A stretch of DNA of 64,000 bases from contig NC_079384.1 of the NCBI RefSeq assembly GCF_021018895.1, forward strand, positions 1,011,140 to 1,075,139, read 5' to 3'. The first letter of the stretch is position 1. The number at the start of each line of letters is the position of its first letter. The position numbers were made by a program, and so were the translations under genes. Source of the stretch: Seriola aureovittata. Its lineage: Eukaryota > Chordata > Actinopteri > Carangiformes > Carangidae. This document shows positions 58,601-64,000 of the stretch, piece after piece. The notes beneath the pieces were generated by a model. That model saw nothing but the letters and a program-made list of their open reading frames with translations. It made no database searches and had not been told where the DNA came from.

Positions 58601-58875
58601 ACACCTGGTTACCCAAATAAACAAAGAAAAAAACACATGAGATGTTCAAGGACTACTCAGAACAGAGGACATTTCAGTATCTTCCCAAATAAAATATCAA
58701 ATATAAATTCGTCCATATTAATGCAAACTTATTTCACACCAGCAGTAATTTAACAGACAATATTTCAACATATGCTGCATATTTACCAACTGAAACACAT
58801 ATTTAAAGAAACCAAATGTAGCAGGGCACTACAAGTAGGATTCACTTCTGTTGTTTTCATGTCTCCACGGCGCGA

Positions 58876-59115
58876 CAGCCGGAGGCATTTAGTTTTCAGG
58901 TTGTCTGTCCGTCCATCTGTCCCCCTCTTGTGGACACAATATCTCTGTAACGCTTTGAAGGAACTTCTTCAAATTTTGCACAAATGTTCATTTGGACTCA
59001 AGGACAAACTGATTAGACTTGATGGTCAGAGGTCAAAGGTCGAGGTCACTGGTGACCTTAGAAAACACTTTTTAGCACAAAGACATTATGACAAAATTTC
59101 ACACAATGGTTGATA
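58876..59115 (+). mobile_element. dispersed repeat family C, copy 2
   Basis: GGAGGCATTTAGTTTTCAGG, GTCTGTCCGTCCATCTGTCC, CAATATCTCTGTAACGC, TTCTTCAAATTTTGCACAAA, TTTGGACTCAAGGACAAACT, TGGTCAGAGGTCAAAGGTC and GAGGTCACTG follow in the order of the familiar teleost repeat and of the partner at 49.1 kb. Confidence 0.75.
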
Positions 59116-59537
59116 TTGTATATGAGTCTGGATGAACAGGGATGTGACCTGGAACTAGTCCGAGTGGAGGAGGGAGACGAGCACGAAGCAGTAATAGTTT
59201 TTTCAGCGGTTTTAGCTGCAAAAAAGTTTTTACAGTCACAGTTCAGTCAATCTGACGTCCTGAGAGAGAGGAGCGACACTGAAGCAGATTACAGCAGTTA
59301 CCTGGATGGAAACAACAACAGGAACAATTTAGAAGATTCAGATACCAACACACAACCTGCTAACCTGCTAACCTGTTAGTCACGGCTCAGGGTGAGAGGG
59401 GTAGGAGCCAGTGTCACCGTTAGGTCGAGTTTTCACCTGATACAACACTGTCACTAAAACCTTTATTTCTCCGCTTCTGAAGCAGATAGAAACCTTCCTT
59501 TACTGTTCATGAATATTTGAATGTTGACAGGTGTGTT
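59116..59537. other. no gene recognised
   Basis: An 89-codon frame (59110-59379) is acidic at its start (LELVRVEEGDEHEA) with no known domain. Nothing else supported. Confidence 0.45.
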
Positions 59538-59708
59538 TGTTTTCCGGCAATATCTATGTTCAAAGGCAAAGGCAATGATTCACAGGAAAAGCCAAAGGTT
59601 AAACCTCTCAAATGTGTTTTATTGGATGTTTCTATCTGCTTCAGAGGCGTACGGAGTAATAAAGGTTTTAGAGAACATGGAGTTTTTCAGAAAAGCCTCA
59701 GGTTTCGA
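59538..59708 (+). mobile_element. dispersed repeat family D, copy 2
   Basis: Partner of 52473-52635, with the same ordered words. Short frames through it (73 and 65 codons) are therefore repeat-derived. Confidence 0.7.
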
Positions 59709-62169
59709 AAACTGCTGAGGTTTTGGAACGCTTCTTAAGGGCGCCTTAGGTCTTAATGGTAAGCAGCCTTTTTAAAATTTGCCTGCAGCCAGTGTCACAC
59801 AGAGTATCAGGTAAGTGACATGTGCAGGTGATGAACACAGAGCTGTGTCGATGTTGGGTGAAAGAGTTAAGTATATATTATAAATATATAAGAAAGAGGA
59901 AAACAGTACATAAAGCACATACTTATTGAATGATTTTTGATTGATTGAATGTTGATGTGATTTCAAATTTCATTCTGAAACAAAAACTTTCACATCCTGC
60001 ATCTTGTTGTGAGGATGAATGAACCTGTCAGCCTCCTGTTGTAGCAGCTGATTTCAGACTTGAGATAATTGGCCAGATTCACACATCAGAACGTTTTAAA
60101 CACTCAAAACAAAGACTGCACACGTGAGCAGCAGCTTCACAGTGATTGGCTCATTCACAGCTGTGCAGCTCGTAACCAGTGAGGTCATATTATATACCTT
60201 ATATATAATATCCCGCTGTTACTCTGACAGTCACACTGATGCCAACACTGTTTGCTGTCGCAGGCGACCTGACAGCTTGATTAAGTTGGTGGAGCGCTGC
60301 ACGTCTTCAGTTGTCAGTCGGCCTTTGGTTCATGACAGGAAGTCGACTTTTTCCTGTGTCTGCGTTGGACAGTGTCCGTTCTGTCAGGGGCCAGATGTCA
60401 AAGGGAAGCGTCTGCTGCTGTGCTGCTTGTGCTCTCAGTCATTGGTAGTGACGTGGCGTGACTCCTGACAGGCGTAGTCCAACACAGTATGTTGGTGCGA
60501 TTTATTTGCTGACCTCCCAAGATGCAAAGAAATTAAAACTATGTACAATAAAATTCAAATAAAACGTCATTAATAAAAATACAAAATAAGAAAAACAAAG
60601 TACTCTATATATATATATAATATATAATATATAATGCATAAAAATGTCACAGTATAAGGAATAAAAACACCAAACATCATAATATTATAGTAAGGCAGTG
60701 TGGTAAAACTCCATCACCTGCACCTGGTCTAACCACTGCACCACGATGGCATCCCATAATCTCCTCTCAGTGTAGTAAGTCTTAAAGACGTCCCAGTACA
60801 GTGAGGTGTTTTTGGGAAGGACTCGACCTGAAGTAATAACTCTGTTGTATGAGCTGATTCCGACTTGGGCTTGTTTTTCGTTTGTGGTTTGAAGTTGTTT
60901 CCTGGTTTTACTTTTCATGCAGCTGATGACTCACACTTGTTTGTTTATTCATTGTAGTCGTAGGATATTTCCTTTGTACCAAGATGCCATTAACAACTTG
61001 CAGTATGTTTATCTCAGAGTAATCTCATCTGAGTTGCACTGAGATGGGAAACTGCAACATGCCTGTGAGCTTGGCGACGTAGTTCAGAATATTTCCCTTG
61101 AATTAAAGCACTGTTTGCATCTCACGTGTTCATCAGCTCTTCTGTCTGAGCCACCGCTCAGATGAGAAGGCTTTTGCCAGCATTCAAATTGAATTGCATA
61201 TATTGCCTGTTGCATATTCAGGATGCGGGTTCTCAGTGGATCTGTTGTGCAGGGGATTTGGGGGTTAAGCAGGGAGTAATAATCTTGTTTTGGAGGTTTA
61301 GCTCTTGCAGAATACACATCGCTGTTTGGATTCATTGAGAACTCGCTCAAAGAGCAGAACCTTTTCCACCAAATCTAACTGCAGAAGCATTTGCTTTAAA
61401 TGGTGACTTTCTTGTGCACAATGATTGGTGTACATCGCAGACATCATAACCTGACCATCATGTAATTTCATCCTGTTACTTTAACTGTGATTCATGTCCA
61501 TGTGTAATGCATCACCTTTCTCAGCAGCTCCATCAACCTGCACAGCGTTTCCCACCAAATCTGACTACAAGCATTTTCTGCAAATTACTTTGTTGACGTA
61601 AGAATCTCTGACTGAAATACAGAACATGCAACCGAATACAGAAAGAGTGATGGGTAATTCCCTATTTACTAAAGCTTTGAACTGAAAGAGATCAGTTTGT
61701 TTCTGTTCTTCATGGTTTGTGCTTTAGTATTCTATTGTCAGTGTGTAGAGAATAACAATAATAATAGTACTACTAGTTTAAAATCAGAAAGACTTTTTGA
61801 TAAAAATACAACAAAACAAAATCATGGGAAAAGTGTTTTTTCCAGTTTAGTATTAAACAGTCAGATGGTGAAATGAGCCTTTAAACAAGCTTTTAACTCC
61901 TTAAGATGCCAGATTTAATAACTTAACTTAAAAATATATAAGATTAAAGCCTATGATAAATCTGCCACATGCTGAGTCCTTAAGCCAGTTTGGAAATGCC
62001 AACAGAAAATCACTTTCATTTTCAGAGACGGTTGTTAAAGTGTCGATTTCAAAGATTTTCCACTGAAATAAACATCTGTTCAGTCTCTATCTATCACTGA
62101 CTGACTGAATATACTGAACCTACACAATGATCAAAGTATTGCAATATTTATATATTTTCAGTATCAAAT
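59709..62169. other. no gene recognised; TA tract inside
   Basis: (TA)n-rich tract at 60606-60636. A frame of 114 codons at 60124-60468 holds a CPFCQG...CCLC cysteine cluster that does not match a zinc-finger family I know. The rest is AT-rich and plain. Confidence 0.45.
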
Positions 62170-63190
62170 GCCTCCTAAACATCTCCTAAACATCTCCTAA
62201 ACATCTCCTAAACATCTCCTAAACACCTCCTAAACACCTCCTAAACACCTCCTAAACATCTCCTAAACATCTCCTAAACATCTCCTAAACATCTCCTTAA
62301 CACCTCCTAAACATCTCCTAAATGTCTCCTAAACATCTCCTTAACATCTCCTAAACATCTCCTAAACATCTCCTAAACATCTCCTAAACATCTCCTTAAC
62401 ACCTCCTAAACATCTCCTAAACATCTCCTAAACATCTCCTTAACACCTCCTAAACATCTCCTAAACATCTCCTAAACATCTCCTAAACATCTCCTAAACA
62501 TCTCCTTAACACCTCCTAAACATCTCCTAAACATCTCCTAAACATCTCCTAAACACCTCCTAAACATCTCCACACATCTCCTAAATGTTTCCTAAACATC
62601 TCCTTAACATCTCCTAAACATCTCCTAAACACTTCCTTAACATCTCCACACATCTCCTAAATGTTTCCTAAACATCTCCTTAACATCTCCTTAACATCTC
62701 CTAAACATCTCCTAAACATCTCCTAAACATCTCCTTAACATCTCCTAAACATCTCCTTAACACCTCCTAAACATCTCCTAAACATCTCCTAAACATCTCC
62801 TAAACATCTCCTTAACACCTCCTAAACATCTCCTAAACATCTCCTAAACATCTCCTAAACATCTCCTTAACATCTCCTAAACATCTCCTAAACATCTCCT
62901 TAACATCTCCTAAACATCTCCTAAACATCTCCTTAACATCTCCTTAACATCTCCTAAACATCTCCTAAACATCTCCTAAACATCTCCTTAACATCTCCTA
63001 AACATCTCCTAAACATCTCCTTAACACCTCCTAAACATCTCCTAAACATCTCCTAAACATCTCCTAAACATTTCCTAAATGTTTCCTAAACACCTCCTAA
63101 ACATCTCCTAAACATCTCCTAAACATCTCCTAAACATCTCCTAAACATCTCCTAAACACCTCCTAAACATTTCCTAAATGTTTCCTAAAC
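62170..63190 (+). repeat. 11-bp minisatellite, about 93 units
   Basis: The unit CTCCTAAACAT is repeated for about 1020 bp with almost no length change. Variants include CTCCTTAACAT, CTCCTAAACAC, CTCCACACAT and TTCCTAAATG. Variant units follow recurring orders, for example three to five plain units then CTCCTTAACAC, which indicates amplification of multi-unit blocks. Both strands lack a long open frame because TAA recurs in the unit and 11 is not a multiple of three. It is the largest array in the window. Confidence 0.98.
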
Positions 63191-64000
63191 GTCACAATGT
63201 GAACTAACCAACGTTGTATTTTGACGCCAACCCAATATTCATTTCCAACCAAAATGTCCCATCTGTCAAATCAGATCAGTTTCTCACAGAATGATGGAAA
63301 AGGGCCAATTCTTTCCTGATTTCTGTCATTCCTGTCATTATAACCACAAATGTTTTTTTGTTGCCTCCAGATTCCTGTGACCTGTAGTATTAAACCAAAC
63401 TGTCTGTTTCCACCAGTAACTACAGCTGTTGTCAAATCAACCAGGACTGAAATCTTCCAGATTGCCACTTTAAGTCAAATTCTCAATCAAAACAATGTCA
63501 GATGAAGGTTGAATCGTGGGCCAGTGCATCTACATCAAAGACTGATTTTATTTGAGCGCAGGTTTTTTCCAGAGAATCGCCTCAATTGAAGAAATTCAAA
63601 GCATGAATGAAAGAGGGCATAAATAATTTAACACTTGTCCTGGTAAAGCTTTGGTCTGCTTCACTTTTAACTGCAGCCACATTTCCAACGAAAGAATTCA
63701 TTATGTGCAGGTCAACACATCTCCATCATGTGCATCTCCAGCGCGCGGCAGCGACCCTGAATCACCACGTCTCTTTTCAGCTCGGCTGCAGGGTCGCAGC
63801 TTTTCTTTCAATTTCCTTTCTATAATAGATGAGCTCGGGTCTGGGTTCAGCCTTGTGCAGCACAGTGTATATCACAGAGTGATGATGGGAAGACAGAGGA
63901 AAGTCCTCTTGAAGAAAAAAAAAAAGAGGCGCAGAGGAGCTGGAAACAGGCTAAATGTTCCCAGAGCCCCCCCCCCCCCCCTCTCACAGTGAACAGCGCC
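63191..64000. other. no gene recognised; A-run and C-run at end
   Basis: An A-rich run at about 63917-63929 and 15 C at 63967-63981. The 113-codon frame running into the C-run has no domain. 63520-63850 is non-repetitive. Confidence 0.5.

Noticed and set aside
60124..60468. 114-codon frame with CPFCQG...CCLC cluster
   Set aside because: Cysteine spacing matches no zinc-binding family I know, and the N-terminal half is TA-rich low complexity.
62170..63190. Telomere-like TTTAGG on the minus strand of the 11-bp array
   Set aside because: The unit is GTTTAGGAGAT, 11 bp, not a TTAGGG or TTTAGGG telomere repeat, and it lies within ordinary sequence.

Overview
The window reads as non-coding nuclear DNA of a ray-finned fish, probably a percomorph-type teleost. 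This rests on the kinds of repeat present, not on any gene. There are about nineteen CA/GT microsatellite blocks, an old Tc1-like transposase helix-turn-helix fragment, a second Tc1/mariner-type scrap, a piece of a non-LTR retrotransposon reverse-transcriptase C-terminus, and two tRNA-derived SINEs of a type common in teleosts. Several short non-autonomous families occur two to four times, and many stretches are rich in GCTA/TTAGC words. I recognise no intact protein-coding gene, rRNA, tRNA, CRISPR array or bacterial-style operon. Nearly all reading frames are short, lack recognisable domains, and often run through microsatellites. The window is either a gene desert or the inside of large introns; the sequence alone does not decide which.

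Layout. 1-7 kb: G-runs, three CA tracts, the first copies of two dispersed families and an AT-rich patch. 7-11 kb: a LINE fragment (7278-7400, minus), a Tc1-like HTH fragment (10170-10330, plus) and a tRNA-SINE (10632-10812, plus). 11-16 kb: mostly featureless, with GCTA-rich islands. 16.4-19.1 kb: the main tandem-repeat cluster, with GT tracts, a pyrimidine array of about 555 bp and a 12-unit 32-bp minisatellite. 20.7-21.0 kb: a MITE-like element with matching ends. 22-28 kb: microsatellites, a 12-bp minisatellite, a broken Tc1/mariner remnant, an LTR-like copy, and a SINE with visible target-site duplications. 28-33 kb: short inverted-repeat elements, a hairpin-cored family, GATA repeats, and a non-repetitive stretch ending in a small ORF with a good start context. 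33-47 kb: long CA/GT/AT microsatellites and further copies of the dispersed families. 46.7-47.0 kb: a complete-looking solo-LTR-like insertion. 48.8-59.7 kb: a 30-bp minisatellite, copies of two more dispersed families, a GC-rich 12-bp minisatellite beside a CpG-rich promoter-like patch at about 57.9-58.6 kb. 62.2-63.2 kb: a minisatellite of about 1 kb with an 11-bp unit.

No set of genes working together is visible, and I did not find an undescribed biological system. The observations most worth checking are the large variable tandem arrays, the facing GT and CA blocks at 41.6-41.9 kb, the insertions with target-site duplications, the CpG-rich promoter-like patch, and a few non-repetitive homeodomain-site-rich blocks that could be conserved enhancers.
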